A DNA stretch of 64,000 bases from Punctularia strigosozonata HHB-11173 SS5 (GCF_000264995.1 NW_006767435.1:1884531-1948530), one strand, 5' to 3'; positions 35,777-48,140 are shown, numbered from the stretch's first letter. Program-made: numbers and translations. The notes: generated from the sequence alone by a model not told the origin.

Positions 35777-36968
35777 ATGCTGCGACCTGTACACCTCATC
35801 CTGCTCTCGTTCTGCCTCCTCTGGCTCTCTCAAGCCGACGCCCTACCCTCGCCTCGAACAAGGATTGAAAGGAGAATTTTCATTCGTCAGAACGGTTCAC
35901 CTGTGACTGTGCAGACAACGGATACCCTGTGCGTTTCTACAGCTACTTGTCGTATCGGACAAGTCACTCACGGATATCTATCGTGATAATAGGGCGGACG
36001 GGACGACGGAGAACTGCTCGATAACTCTGACAGACATTGGCAATGGCCAGTTCCAGGAAGTCAAGAGCTGCGTGATCTCGGCGGCCAGTGGCTCTTCGGG
36101 CTCGTCGACCACGAGTGGTTCTAGCAACTCTTCCGGAGCTTCCTCGTCACCATCCTCTGCGGACGCTTCGTCTTCGTCTGTATCGTCTTCCACGGACTCC
36201 TCCGCTTCTACGGCTGCTCCAGGGAGCTCTACGGACTCTTCGACCTCGACCTCGTCAGCTTCAGGATCCAGTGCTGCTGCAACGAGCTCCGCTGCCTCCG
36301 GCGGTGCTGCAGTGTCCGTCATTGTAAGCTCATCCTCATGGCACCATGCTGTGTATGCTCAAAATCGTACAAGGGACTCACTACCGTGGATGCAACGGCA
36401 ACGGCTGCGGCATCTGTCACCGCGGTTGCCAGTTCCGCGCCTATCAGCGGTTCAGGTTCTAGTTCCACGGTGAGCTACAGCGTGCCCCCTACCGTCAACC
36501 TCTCTGACATCTTTAGGGTTCTGCCGCGTCATCTGCCGCCGACTCTGCGAGTTCCACGGGCACATCTGCCACAGCTGCAGCTGCTAACGCTGCGACTTCT
36601 TCTGCGGGTGCGTCGAGCGCAGCAGATTCGACCGCGTCACCAACCGCCACCCAAGCTGCATTCACTCTTCCGGGAAAGAAGTTGTCCGTTCTTCCGATCG
36701 GTCTCGGCGTATTCGCTGGAATTTCCGTCATTGCCCTCATTGTTGTCGGATTGGTCACCTACGAGCGGACCAAGTACCGGAGGGTAAGTCTCAAGCGTCG
36801 TTATGACGGGTATATACTTGGTCGCTGAACTTCCTCATAGGCTTTCAGGCAGCGCAAACTTGCAGAGTCCGGTGCATCTATGGGATACGGTGGCATGGCG
36901 TAAGTGCACTTTTATTTTCCCTGTTCTTACTAATCTGGAATGAACGTTTCAATAGGCAACGTGCTTAG
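35777..36968 (+). CDS. Ser/Thr-rich single-pass surface protein, possible wall-stress sensor type
   Basis: The start at 35777 gives a signal peptide (MLRPVHLILLSFCLLWLSQA). After a short ectodomain with Cys residues (TTDTLCVSTATCRIG; ENCSITLTDIGNGQFQEVKS) comes a Ser/Ala/Thr-rich stretch of about 200 residues, likely O-glycosylated. A transmembrane helix follows (VLPIGLGVFAGISVIALIVV), then a basic stop-transfer (YERTKYRR) and a short tail ending SMGYGGMAQRA, joined through a final 57-nt intron. The layout (signal, Ser-rich stalk, one helix, short tail) is that of Wsc/Mid2 sensors, but I see no WSC domain, so that role is inference. About five introns. Confidence 0.75.
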
Positions 36969-37676
36969 CGCATTTTGCTTTGCGTATGTTTCTTACATTT
37001 ATCTTATTGGACTTTGCCTTCTGTCTCGGTTACGTAGCTGGCACCTTCGACGCTTTCGATACTCTACGCGACTCCGCTGTGTGTGGAGCTGTACATTACT
37101 CGCGAATAAAAGGAGGATGGAGCGTAAAGAGCAACGATTGGAGTGTAGATATTGTACTCCGTATCGGCTACTTCGGAGGTTCACGACCGATCTTTTGGTA
37201 CCCGGCAACAACTGGGCATGTACATACCATATACTTGCCACCGGGATATTGCATATATGATGTGTGTTGGCTCGCTATGCTACACGACACGAATCTGAAC
37301 CGTCTCACGACGTGCTACGTAGCTCGGGGTCAGGCAGGACCGGTCGTTGCAGCTGCGGTTTCATTCCAGCTAAATTCATTACGATAGACCGTTTTGCGCC
37401 AGCTCTACTTTCGGGTTTTCTTTGCTACCCGCCAGGGGCTTCCCCAATATGTATAAGACCATGCTGGATTTGGGTGAATGCGGTGTATCGTACCCACGAA
37501 TGCCCCAAATGCCGGCCAGCCGAGCAGAGCCTCCTGCCCGAAAAGGCTCTTCCCCTGAAGCGGAAGACGTTGCAACCGTGAGCAAAGCTGGTCTATCGTA
37601 TTGAATTTAGCTGTCATACCTCCGCATGAGAGTACGGACCGGCTTTCCTCACAGCGACACCAATAGCGGACACAAT
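36969..37676. other. Intergenic region
   Basis: About 700 bp. A 135-codon plus-strand frame (36980-37387) starts with hydrophobic residues but overlaps the end of the previous gene's 3' region and shows no family features. I see no gene. Confidence 0.4.
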
Positions 37677-39138
37677 ATGCAGCGCCAAATTAGTTCTCAA
37701 CCTAGCAAGACGTCACAATATGGGCTTAAGTTCTGTGGGGCGGCGTTTGCCAGTGAGCATCCGCTGAACGGTCCGGCAAAATGATATCGATCTCGAGATC
37801 TCCTGGTAGACATGGTTGCGTCGGCCGTAACCAATCCAGTCGATGTGTACGTCCTAAGTCAATCAATGACTGCATGGACCTCAATCGTTACTAACCTCAT
37901 GCAAGCGTCAAGGTGCGGCCGACTCTGCCTGTCGTAGGCTCGGTCTTTAATTGACAGAGCAACCGATCATTCTCCAGGTCCGACAACAGCTTCGCACTCA
38001 GGGTACGTATCGAACGTTTTCCCTCCACTGACATCTTGAAGACGTTTGAACCAGTGGCTGGATCGAGGGTAAATGCCTTCTGGCATGTCGGAGCGGAGAT
38101 AGCCCGTCGAGAGGGCTTTCGCAGCCTGATGAGCGGGTTTACTGCCAGCATGCTTCGAGAAGTCGCATACTCAGGCCTCAGGCTAGGCGCGTACGAGTTC
38201 TTCAAAGACAAGTGTGTTGTTGAAGTCCGCTTTTGGAGAATATTCAACATGACGACATTCCGTCAATAGGATATACGGCGCCTCAAACGGCGCTTTAACC
38301 CGGGATGGTCTGGTCCTCAAGGTCTGCGCTGCCACGATTGCCTCTGGATTGGGTTCGTGAGTGCATTCAGTCATCATTACGCTCGACGATATTACTTACG
38401 GCTACGCACAAGGTATATCGCTAACCCGGCCGATCTTGTGAAAGGTGCGGAACACGCCATAGCATAACTACAGCTATCGCATCTCAGCTTTGATCAGTCC
38501 GGATGCAAGCTTATTACCCGGAAGGACGGCCATACAGGACAACCTTGCACGCGACTACATCAATCTGGAGAGAAGGACAACAGGGCCCGTATCGCTCTGG
38601 CCTCCAGGCCCTGTACCGAGGCGTTACTGCTACGACTGTCCGCGGTGTTGTTCTCTCGGTCTCGCAGATATGTGCATATGACGAGGTGAAGCAGAGGCTG
38701 AAGCGCGAAGGTGTGATGCGAGAAGGCATAGCCTTGCACTCCGTGTCGAGCATGGTCGCTGGGTAAGATTCGCAGTTCGTCCTTTACGGTCATCCATCCG
38801 GCTGACTGATTTGGCATGTCAGACTCTTTTGCTCGATAACCTCCAACCCAATCGGTAGGTTCTTGTTCAGCCACATGCATATCAGGTAGTTTAGTGACCG
38901 CACTACAGACGTTATCAAAGTACGCCTTATGAACGATAAAGATCACAAATACAGAGGTACGATGGACTGCGTCCGGTCCATCGTCACAAAAGAGGGTCCT
39001 CTGGCATTGTATAAGGTAGGCAAATAGACTGTCGCCATTCGCGCTGCCATTGACTGAAGCCAGGGGTTCGGTATGTGCTGGGCGCGGGTACGTGTTGACT
39101 TCGCCATTATACAATTTCAGCGATTTACCTCCCCTTGA
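37677..39138 (+). CDS. Mitochondrial carrier (SLC25), dicarboxylate/oxaloacetate/uncoupling-like
   Basis: Start at 37677 (MQRQISSQPSKTSQYGLKFC). Three carrier repeats are seen, each with the PxDxx[KR] signature: NPVDVVKVRQQLRTQ, NPADLVKVRMQAYYP and NPIDVIKVRLMNDK. Matching repeat ends are GFRSLMSGFTASMLREVAYS, LQALYRGVTATTVRGVVLSV and GPLALYKGFGMCWARV. This is a six-helix inner-membrane transporter. The VRQQL and YSGLRLGAYEF motifs point to the dicarboxylate/oxaloacetate/UCP group, but the substrate cannot be fixed by eye. At least seven short introns; the C-terminal exon ends QRFTSP. Confidence 0.85.
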
Positions 39139-39436
39139 AATCGACAGCTCGGAACGCATACCATCCTCACCTTCATTGTTTTTGAGCGGCTGCGGTACGC
39201 CTTGGGCATTGATCCTTTGTAAACCACCATATCTGGCCGTATTGCCTCAGAGAATACGAAATTCACGTGTCATGAGCAGTACATTTTCCATCTACATAAA
39301 TTCCATCTTCGTCCCAAATGATGCTCTCCTTTGTGACTTGATTCACGTGAGCAGCGGTCGTGCAATAAGGGACGCGACGCGACGCGTTCTCAACCTGCTT
39401 CACGCGCTCAAGTCTCGAGTGCTGCCTACACTAAGT
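39139..39436. other. Intergenic region
   Basis: About 300 bp between two genes on the same strand. It holds a short GGGACGCGACGCGACGCG run (about 39369-39386) and nothing else notable. Confidence 0.4.
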
Positions 39437-40820
39437 ATGGACCAGTTCGAGGTTCGTTATCCAAGCGGCAGCACGAGCGGGGGTCGGTATCGCCTTCTGG
39501 AACTGCCATCGGACCTGAGTAATCTACTCGAATCCGCCTCTGGTCAGCAAATCAAGTTAGAACATGATGAGCTACACATCCGAACAAATCTAACGACAGC
39601 TCCCGTTGTCCGACCAGACTGGAGATCAAGGGGCATCCGACCGAGGATGCGGTGCTATGCACGGCTAACAGAACCTATGCATTGCGGTCCGTTGTGCTAT
39701 CGAACTCCGTCCTCGTGGTTACACCCCGAGTTGAGCATGAGGACGGCGACGTAGTCATCCAAGACACCGTCAATGAGGTCTTGGAGCTCCAACCAACTGT
39801 GCCCAAAGTACACGTGCTTCGTTCCCTTCTACGAGGTCGAGATTATGACGGAGAGTTCGAGGATGAAAATGATACGTCTGCAAAGGTTGTGATCCATATG
39901 CTTAGCCATTCTACGATTGATTGTTCAACCTCGCAGAATCCATATACGTACCTGGATGCCAAGCACGACATCCAGGCGAGCGACGAAGAGCTGGATATAG
40001 GCCTTCGCAAGGCCCATATATTGACTTTGAAGGGTTCGTGCTCGATGACTTAACTGGAACACGATGAATAACCGAATATATGGCCAGGACAACTCCGTCC
40101 GATAACCGACGCCCATCTCCTGACCATCTTGGAGCTTTTGTTGAATACCCTGGTGGTGCTCTCAGTACCACACGACTCCGCGCCAGTTGAAGATCTCTCT
40201 GCTGCGCTCCAAGATGAGCATGATATACCGAGACATGTCTCCGAACAGGTCATGGGCTGGTTCGGCACTCTTGACTCCAACGCAGGGAAATGGAATATGG
40301 ACGTGGATGCTGTCGTTCGACAAATCGGTATCGCGTTGCTTCGGTCTCATAGGGTACGTTCCTGCGCATGATTGCAGATTCGCTGAGCGAATGGAGCTCA
40401 TAGAAGGAGCCGATCCCCGAGGCGCAATTCCTCGAGAAATGGCGAAAGGCTGTTGGTGATACATTCGAAGCCTCCGTGACGATCACACATCTGGCCGTGA
40501 GTCTGTGATATTCCGTGTTGTCTCCAATCTATATTGATCGGACCAAACGACGGTTACAGGGGGATTATCTGGCGTCGGCGAACGTCGATGGAACGTCGAT
40601 CTCGTACTTCCCGAGTGCAGAACTGCCCATGGATCATGCTGCAAGATTCGGGAGCTTGTTCCTCGCGCGATCACGGTGGAAGGCGGGCGAAATCGCCCCA
40701 TTTCTGTCCGACATCGCGATAGATCCTAAGGAGCGCGACAAATTACTCCTCAAGTATGCCCGTGCCAATCAAGATGGAGACGGAATATGGTACAGTGCCC
40801 GGTCTCAGTACACTGCGTAA
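39437..40820 (+). CDS. DCC1: Sister chromatid cohesion protein Dcc1
   Basis: The start at 39437 (MDQFEVRYPS) leads into RYRLLELPSDLSNLLESASG, QQIKLEHDELHI, then AVLCTANRTYALRSVVLSNS (the most conserved Dcc1 motif) and LVVTPRVE. The C-terminal winged-helix part reads RPITDAHLLTILELLLNTLV, QFLEKWRKAVGDTFEASVTI, HLAGDYLASANVDGTSISYF, FLARSRWKAGEIAPFLSDI and KLLLKYARANQDGDG. Dcc1 with Ctf8 joins the Ctf18 clamp loader, which loads PCNA and supports cohesion. Several introns. Convergent with the DUF262 gene, with only 64 bp between the stop codons. Confidence 0.85.
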
Positions 40821-40884
40821 TCATGTCAGTATCGTGATAGCTCTTGCATGCACATATGAAACGCCGGCGCTCAACCGTACGTAC

Positions 40885-42495
40885 TCAATGACGCCTTCCA
40901 GAGGGCGCGTAATCGTCATCCTTCTCTGCCCGGCTGCTCTTTTTCCGCCGTGTTCGCCGCACTGGTCGTTCGTCATCATCAATGTCCAAGTACTCCTCAA
41001 TGATATCCCACAGCGTCCTTGCGACATCGTCGTTCATCCTTACGTCCTTGTGCGCTTCTTTCACCCTGATACGCATATCGTGGATGGCCTCAGCGCGATC
41101 CACGCGCGATTTGTGACGCATGACAAAGAGCAAGACACCTGAGAAGAGAATGAGTGAGGTCAGACGCTGAGATCGCAATAATGCCCTACTTACCCATGAA
41201 GACGAACTCTATTGGGGCGACTATCCGCTTCACTTTGCTGAACGCGTCGTTCAAGATGGGATCGGCAGCGATAGCCCACAATTCCCGGAGAGATTGGTGG
41301 ATAGCCGCTTTGAACGAATTGTCTGGTTCGTTGTCTCGCGATAGCCAAGTAGTCAACTTCTTTCCCGTCGGAGTAGGCCGGTTCCACGTGTGTTCACAAG
41401 AATATACCAGCTGTACAAGACATTGGTAGTCGGCCGCGCGCTTCGTGTTCCAGTTCAAGACAGTGGTCAGGCCGTCCTCTGCGTTCACGAATTCCTCTTG
41501 GAGGTCGCCAATCCAGACAGCGCAAGGGGACGAGATGGCCTGCAGTTTCTCTGCTGTTCGGTCAAGAGGATATTCTCATAGCTGTGTAACTGAATACGTA
41601 CCGGCGGCGGATAACGGCGTGCCCATCTGCACACGCTGGAAAATCTCGCGCTCCGTAGTAGGTGCAACATCATGATATTCAGCTACCCATTCGACGTCAT
41701 TGGGTCATGCTATGGATATTGTGAGGTTGCGTACCGCATTGGATGGTCTTTTTTAGAAACTGATCTTTGGCCCATTGGGGAACCGCCAGCATATTGTCTT
41801 TCTGCGACCGGGGCACGCTAAACCAGAAAGACTTTTTGTTGTACCGATCTGTGATAGGTTCATTGCCATTGGACATTCACGTTTTACGAACCATAACGCA
41901 CAAGGAATCTATGCTATACGTGAGTCATACCTTAGGGGTTGATGAAGCTCTTTTCACGTACCGCTCCATCCATAAACTTGCGGATCGAAGTCAGTCTTTG
42001 CTTGCCATCTATGCATTATTGTGTGAGGAGACGAGGTTATCATGCATGCAGACCCACCGACACATATCCGGATCGGTTCTCCATCTTCGTCCTTCGTGAC
42101 CGAGAACACGATCGGCGGAATATAGTAGTTCTCGAATATAGACGTTATGAGGTTAATTTGCTTGTATTCTGGCCACACAATATCTGAGGGTCGCCGATCG
42201 CTGGTGTATCGATATCCGCGAGGGTCAAGCTGAGATGCACACCTCTTTGATAAGGAGGGTTTAGGTCGATCATCCCTTCATGGATAAAGGCTGGAAATAC
42301 GGAGGGCCGTTAGCTTGGTTGCGTCAGATATTCTGGCTTTCGCGTACCATGAAGTTCTTGGGTGGTTCGCGTGATTACCTTCGGAGGGACGAGAGGTGAC
42401 CTAATACTAAATCCATTCTCATCTTCAATGGCGTTCTCTACCGAATCATCATCGTTTAGCTCGTCCACTTCCATCAGATCTGCGTCCAGAGTCAT
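40885..42495 (-). CDS. DUF262 (GmrSD N-terminal / ParB-like) domain protein
   Basis: Start at 42495: an acidic leader (MTLDADLMEVDELNDDDSVE) followed by the DUF262 core, spliced from three exons. It reads LNPPYQR, DIVWPEYKQINLITSIFENY, YIPPIVFSV, ICV, then DGKQRLTSIRKFMDG. The DGKQR motif equals the DGQQR signature of the family, which resembles the ParB/Srx nuclease/NTPase fold. The downstream part is helical and contains FKAAIHQSLRELWAIAADPI; the C-terminus is very basic and acidic (VRRTRRKKSSRAEKDDD). In bacteria this domain serves modification-dependent restriction (GmrSD) and other defence systems; the role of fungal members is unknown. At least six introns. Confidence 0.8.
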
Positions 42496-42929
42496 ATTGA
42501 AGCAACGCGGAGCGGGATCCGAGGCTGGTCAGTCCGTATGATTGCGTAGCTTTGTCTTTGTGCTGTGAGCATCGACTGTCCAAGTCGACGCGTTCTACGT
42601 CGGATCGGGTGAAGCGTGCAGCGTGCTTCTCTCTCAGCTTCAAGCTCCGCTCGACCTTCAAAAACGCGACCCGGTCGTTCCCTAAAATTTCCTCGTTTAC
42701 GACCAGGGCGACCAGTCGGACAGTAGGTGGACGAGGATATGGTCGACGTGCCTTGCGCCTTGCCTGTTCCCTGAGCTGGCACTGCCCTCGACGTTCCAGT
42801 TTGTGCCGCGACTTCCCTGCGCAGTCATCACGCTGACGACCGAGCTCATCATCACCTTCTTATGCACCACCACCGGCTTTCTTTCCTCCTCAGCCTCCGC
42901 CACGCTCGTCACGTCTTGTAGGCCGTGTC
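42496..42929. promoter_or_regulatory. Divergent promoter of the DUF262 and NIPA-like genes
   Basis: 434 bp between two start codons. No TATA box or repeat stands out. Confidence 0.35.
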
Positions 42930-44918
42930 ATGTCCGCGAATGTCTCGCTGACCGCGTCTACGGCATTGCCGTCCCCTACTACCTTGGTTGATGACCCTGT
43001 TCCAGCACATCACGCAAACCCTGTTGTTGCATTCATCATCGGCCTCTCCATCGTATTGCTCGCTTCTATATTAAACGCAGCAGGACTCAATATCACGAAA
43101 GTTGATCATGTATGCGCTCTATTCACCGTCTTTCCGGCCCCTATTCTTACCGTATTTCTTAGGTTAGAACCAGCGCGATACCCAAAGCATCTAGACGAAG
43201 GGACTGGTTACGGCCACTATGGTTATTAGGAATGATATTATACATGTATGTCGTCTTGTTTCCATTTCACGGACGTCATGTTAATCTCATCTCCCCCGCC
43301 GCCAGACTTTCACAGCTAATTGGCAGTACTCTGGCCCTCGAATATATGCGAGCCGAATACGTCGCACCGCTAGGCGCTACCTCGTTAATATTCAACTTCC
43401 TCTTCGCCCGTTTTCTCGTTGGCACCCCCGTCACGAACAACGACATCTACGGGACGATCATCGTCATCCTCGGCGTCATCGGCATCGTCGCGTTTGGTTC
43501 CATCAACAGCGGCCTCGCCCAAGAAACCGACATACATCGCCTTGCCTACCTCTGGTCGCGCGGCAACTGGCTTGCCTACTTCTTTTTCATGTCATTCGCC
43601 CTCATCGCACTGGTGATCTTCACCTCCTCGCTTGACGCTGTTCTTGCTGCCCGTTCTGACCTGAGCGCAGAACCCTTCGCCGGGATGAGCACCAGGCGGC
43701 CGGTGGAGATTTCGTCGGCCACAGGCTTCTTTGGCAAGACCATGGCGTACCGCAATCGCGCAATGCTCTGGGTGAAAGAGCGTCTGGAAGTCTGGACAGC
43801 TCCGAAGGACGACAAGCTCATCGCCTGGACCCTTGGCATCGGCTGGGCGTGTTGCGGAGGAGGCCTCGCAGGTGGATGCCTTGTGTTCGCTAAAGCAACG
43901 TGAGTGATCGTCTTCGAGCATGCTGCACCCTTTCTCGCTTCTGCACCCTTCGTGATGATCCTATCCGAGTAATTAGGAAGTGCCGTCTGAAGCGCTTCGG
44001 CGCCACTGTCGAGTCTCGGTTCTCTGATCTATGTCTTGTTTCCTGTATTCCATTGAACATCTTGGACCTCCATACTGACTCCTACGACAGTGTGAAGCTC
44101 GCCTCGGGAAGCCTTTCGCACGAAAACACTGGCAATCAGTTTGGCCATCCTGCCGCTATCTTCACGATGATCATACTGGCCGTCACTGCGGTGTCTCAGA
44201 TCATCTGCCTGAACCGGGGGCTCAAGGTGTATGATTCTACCCTTGTCGTCCCGGTATTCTACGGAGTATACACTGCGCTTGGGTGAGTTATCCATCCCGT
44301 TCAACTCGTCGTCGAGACTGACGGCCAGTTGATTGTAGCTTCCTGGATTCCTTGATATTTAACGATTCAGTGGACGCGTACCAGAACTGGGCTCTGTTCT
44401 TTATCTTCGCGTCCATAGTCGTCCTCATTTCTGGCGTCGTCCTTCTTACGCACAAGAAGCCCGAAGCCGGTGCTACTCACCGGGCGCAGGTTGGATCCGT
44501 TCCCTCGCGCAAGCGGGCGAACAAGGCTAAGGCCGGCGATGGCGACTCTGAAGAGGAAGAGGCGCTCAGGACAACCGAGGAAGGCGAAGGCGAGGATAAC
44601 CACGTCATGTGGCAGATTGGAGACGCGAGCGACGACGAAGACGAGCAAAACGCGGGCGGGTCGGGTTCCAATGTCCGTGAGCCAACGGCCTCGCGCGGCG
44701 TCGGTTCGGCGTACCCAGAGAGGCGGGAGGGTGTGGGGTTGATGAAGGACGTAGACCACGGTCAGGAAGGCGCAGGAGACGAGGAGGCCGAGCATGATGT
44801 GCAGCGAACTGGCCGTCATAGACATCGGCGGTCAGCATCGTCAGAAGCCACCATTGCTGTGTTCACGCCTCAAGGTGGAGGCGACGCGGAAGAGTTTGGA
44901 GAGTGGAAGGATGGATGA
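42930..44918 (+). CDS. NIPA-type (DUF803) magnesium transporter
   Basis: Start at 42930 (MSANVSLTASTALPSPTTLV). The first helix reads FIIGLSIVLLASILNAAGLN, followed after an intron by KASRRRDWLRPLWLLGMILY. Then come LEYMRAEYVAPLGATSLIFN, LFARFLVGTPVTNNDIYGTI, IVILGVIGIVAFGSIN and, further on, QIICLNRGLKVYDSTLVVPV and FYGVYTALG. These are the membrane segments and sequence blocks of the NIPA/DUF803 family of the drug/metabolite-transporter fold, linked to Mg2+ transport. A hydrophilic loop of about 80 residues interrupts the helices, and the C-terminal tail of about 150 residues is acidic, Ser-rich and probably cytosolic. About five introns. Confidence 0.88.
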
Positions 44919-44989
44919 ACGCATAACAACGTTGACCATACTGTAACATATCTGCATACTACCGTCCCCCTGTGACAAACCCTAATAGT

Positions 44990-46099
44990 TCATTCATTCT
45001 CCGTTCTTGCACCATATATAAGAGATGCAACGTCCCCACCACACCATGCTTGAGATATTGGGCGGCCGGCGGCTGCTGGATAGCGATATTGCCCGACGGT
45101 AACATCCGCCAAAGACGGGCAGGCCGTGCGCCAGGCAGCTACTACGGCATCGACGCTTGCACGCTCAACACCGATTGGTGGCAAGTTCACTGTGGAGAGG
45201 TATTTGAGTGGGCAGAGAGATTGAGCCAGTCGCTCGACCCCTCCTTCCACATCAGGGGAGATGTTCAACAAAGGCGGGATATTGTTGATGTCAAGCTCGC
45301 GCAGTTGTGGTAGGCGGCATGCGACCGACTCAAGGATCGTCAGTAACTGAAGCAGGGAGAAAATGCGGCCCGATTTCAGTCGGAGGATGTTGATGTGAGC
45401 AGCGGAGCGTTTGAAGTAGCCTTGATAAACCTCCCAAGGCAGTGGATGGATATCGAGACGCAGCTCTTGTACGGGTCGTTTGTCAAGCAGCTGCCGAAGA
45501 GGGCCCGCCTCGCCCTCGCAGTATCCGATTTCGGTATAGCTCAGGAGCCGTAGCCGTGGCGCAGCGTCGTGAGACAGGTGAAAGGGCGGTTCTTCGATGG
45601 AAAGCTGCGGCAAGACCCTGACGATATACAGCTTCTCGAGCAGTTTCTGACCATTCAAGAAGCGGGAGAAACCTTCGTCGCAGTGTAGGGTTGCTTTGAG
45701 CTTCCTCAGGGAGAAAGGATACCATTCATCTAGAGAGAAGTAATGCCAGCAGTACATCGCGAGTTCCTGGAGACGATGGAGACGCATGAGCACCGAATGG
45801 ATCAAAGCTGTGAGCTTTTCTCCGTCCTTCAGGGTTTTGGCGGTCACGCATATCACGAGGGAGCGGACGCAGGATGGGAGGGCCTCGTTCTTCGACAACG
45901 AGTCGAGGCACTGCATCAGTTTGACGGGGTGCATGCGAGGTATATTGCGGTAAAGCGCCTGCGTGGCGACGATCCGGAGTGATGAATGAGTTTGGGTGAG
46001 GGATGCCAGAGTACGCAGATCGGGGGCGATCCACTGGCAGATTTCGTCCAACATTTCTGTGGGGAGCCGCGGGGCAATCAGCGTCAAGCCCTGATGCAT
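44990..46099 (-). CDS. F-box-like protein, single exon
   Basis: An uninterrupted 369-codon frame beginning MHQGLTLIAPRLPTEMLDEI, with an F-box-like N-terminus (LPTEMLDEICQWIAPDLRTL, THSSLRIVATQALYRNI) and a Leu-rich remainder (LRLLSYTEIGY, QELRLDIHPL, LRELDINNIPPLL). This layout is common in the expanded F-box families of Agaricomycetes. It is unusual here in having no intron. It is unrelated in sequence to the F-box gene at 17608. The last residues, GARTENE, precede a stop at 44990. Convergent with the NIPA-like gene. Confidence 0.8.
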   Translation of the reverse strand: MHQGLTLIAPRLPTEMLDEICQWIAPDLRTLASLTQTHSSLRIVATQALYRNIPRMHPVKLMQCLDSLSKNEALPSCVRSLVICVTAKTLKDGEKLTALIHSVLMRLHRLQELAMYCWHYFSLDEWYPFSLRKLKATLHCDEGFSRFLNGQKLLEKLYIVRVLPQLSIEEPPFHLSHDAAPRLRLLSYTEIGYCEGEAGPLRQLLDKRPVQELRLDIHPLPWEVYQGYFKRSAAHINILRLKSGRIFSLLQLLTILESVACRLPQLRELDINNIPPLLNISPDVEGGVERLAQSLCPLKYLSTVNLPPIGVERASVDAVVAAWRTACPSLADVTVGQYRYPAAAGRPISQAWCGGDVASLIYGARTENE

Positions 46100-46460
46100 T
46101 TCGACATTCTAATCCTCCTCGACGCGTATGAAGCCTGAGGGCGGGAGATGTAGGCTAGAAGCGGTAAGCGCAGATCACTACAGGCTGCGGGAGGACTGTG
46201 ATGAACATGACATATTCAAGATATAGGGGGACTATGACCTTGTAACGCCTGAGTGCAGCAATACCTTGAAGGAGGCCAAGCAACGCCGGCCGAGTAATGG
46301 GGGACCGTGAGTGGATACGTGTAACGGCGTCCACGGTGGCCGGGAAAGGCGGGGCCGAAGCTGACAAGTGACCGCATCTGTTCCGTCTCCTCGGTCAAAT
46401 ACCGAATGTGCCTCGGCTAGTACAAATTCGCAAAGGGACACGTCGGCGCTCGCTTTGTAT
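46100..46460. promoter_or_regulatory. Divergent promoter of the F-box and CDF genes
   Basis: About 360 bp. No clear core elements seen. Confidence 0.35.
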
Positions 46461-48140
46461 ATGTTCACTCGCTGCTTCGCGGGAAGTACCAGCAGTACAC
46501 CCGTCGCCCTCCCCCGCCGAGTCCTCCTTCGCGCCACCTGCAGTCGCGAACCGCAGCGTTCCGTCTGCTGTAACCCCTACTCCAGCCTTGGCGCGGCCCC
46601 CGCGTCCCGCAGTACTAGTCGTGCAACGCACCGGCTTCCCAAACGAGGGTCTCATACAAGGTCTCTGATTCATAAGGCGCAAGCGGGCGGACACCTCCGA
46701 CTTGCTCCAGCACCGATGACGACTGCACCCAATGGCCTCACAGCGCGCAAGCCGTACTCAACGCAGGGCGGGGGCAAGGGGCCCGAAGAGACCAATGTCG
46801 TAGCTCATCACCACGACCACGAACACGACCACGAACACGGTGACCATTCACATTCGCACTCAATATTCAGCAAACATGTACATTCACATGGCGAGGAAGG
46901 ACACGATGCTACAGCGGAGGAGGTGATCAAGGCTTTGCAAGGGTCAGGTGCGTGTGCTCTAATCCTACTAGCTGCCGGGATAGAAGCTGCAACAATCGTT
47001 CAGGTGACCGCGGAAGCAGAATCACGCTCGTAGGCTTGTTTGCCAATATCGGCCTCACCGCCTCCAAAGGTGCCGCGGGCTGGTACATGAACTCGGCAGC
47101 GTTGTTGGCCGAGTCTGCCCATTCGTTAAGTGGTTCGTTAACTTTCCTATCGTCTTCCACCATTGATCTTGGAGCGAGGACTAATCCACGTCCGTCAGAT
47201 TTGCTTGGCGACTTTGTCACCCTCTTCTGCTGGAAGCTCTCTCGGAAACCTCCATCCGCGCGGTATCCATATGGCTTTGCCAAGTTCGAGACACTCGGAA
47301 CTACGACCGTCTCCCTCTTGCTCGTGGGCGGTGCTCTCGGGATAGGCTTCCACTCCTACTACCTCCTCGTCGATGCCTTGACGCACACTGCATCATCTCT
47401 TCCTCCTGGCGTTCTGCAATCAGCTATACAGAACGTAACGGAAGTGGCACAAAGTGTGCCCATACCGGCTATAGAGCCTGGGCATGGGCATGGACACGCG
47501 CTCGATCCTAACGCGGCCTGGTTCGCGGCGCTGGGGGTGATAGCGAAGGAATGGCTATACCGAGTGACAGAGAAGGTTGCACGGGAGGAGAAGAGTCCGG
47601 TGTTGCATGCGAATGCCTTGCATCACAGGAGCGACGCATACTCAAGCGTAGTCGCGCTCGTCGCCATCCTCGGAAGCTCGTGGTTCCCGGCGTTACCGCT
47701 GGATCCCGTCGGAGGTTCGTGTACACGGCGGGCCAGCGCGTACGTTATGCTCACGTCAATCTTACGCAGGCTTCCTCATTTCCATCGTCATTCTTCGCCA
47801 GGGCCTCGGTATACTCGTCGGCGCGTTCAAAGAGCTGATGGACTCCGGCGTCTCCGCCAAGACGCATGCTTCACTCGTTCGAAGCGTCCAACCACTCATA
47901 GCGCCCCCAACAGCACAGAACGGGAATGGCACCACCACAAGCGATGTCCCGTCGTTGCTTGCCATCCATGATCTTCGTGCGCGCCGTGCAGGGTCGATGA
48001 CCTTTGTTGACCTCACCGCGGACGTGCCGCGCGATCTCAGCGTGAGCGAAGCGGCGAGTATGGAGGAGAAAATTGAGAGGACGATGAAAGAAGCGAGGCG
48101 AGAGATCGCGGAGGTGCGGGTCCGATTCCGCGCAGTATGA
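46461..48140 (+). CDS. Mitochondrial cation diffusion facilitator (MMT1/2-like)
   Basis: The start at 46461 gives an Arg-rich, acid-free N-terminus (MFTRCFAGSTSSTPVALPRR) that fits a mitochondrial presequence. A His/Asp-rich stretch follows (HHHDHEHDHEHGDHSHSHS), then the CDF membrane core: NIGLTASKGAAGWYMNSAAL, LAESAHSLSD-LLGDF (HxxxD metal site), ARYPYGFAKFETLGTTTVSL, HALDPNAAWFAALGVIAKEW, ANALHHRSDAYSSVVALVAI (second HxxxD site) and VILRQGLGILVGAFKELMD. The C-terminal domain is cytosolic or matrix-facing. Yeast Mmt1/2 export iron from mitochondria; zinc or manganese cannot be excluded. About five introns. Confidence 0.85.

Noticed and set aside
36980-37387. 135-codon plus-strand frame after the Ser-rich surface protein
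   Set aside because: Starts at the last exon's end, has no domain and no supporting start signals.
44367-44825. 152-codon minus-strand frame
   Set aside because: Antisense of the C-terminal NIPA-like exons.
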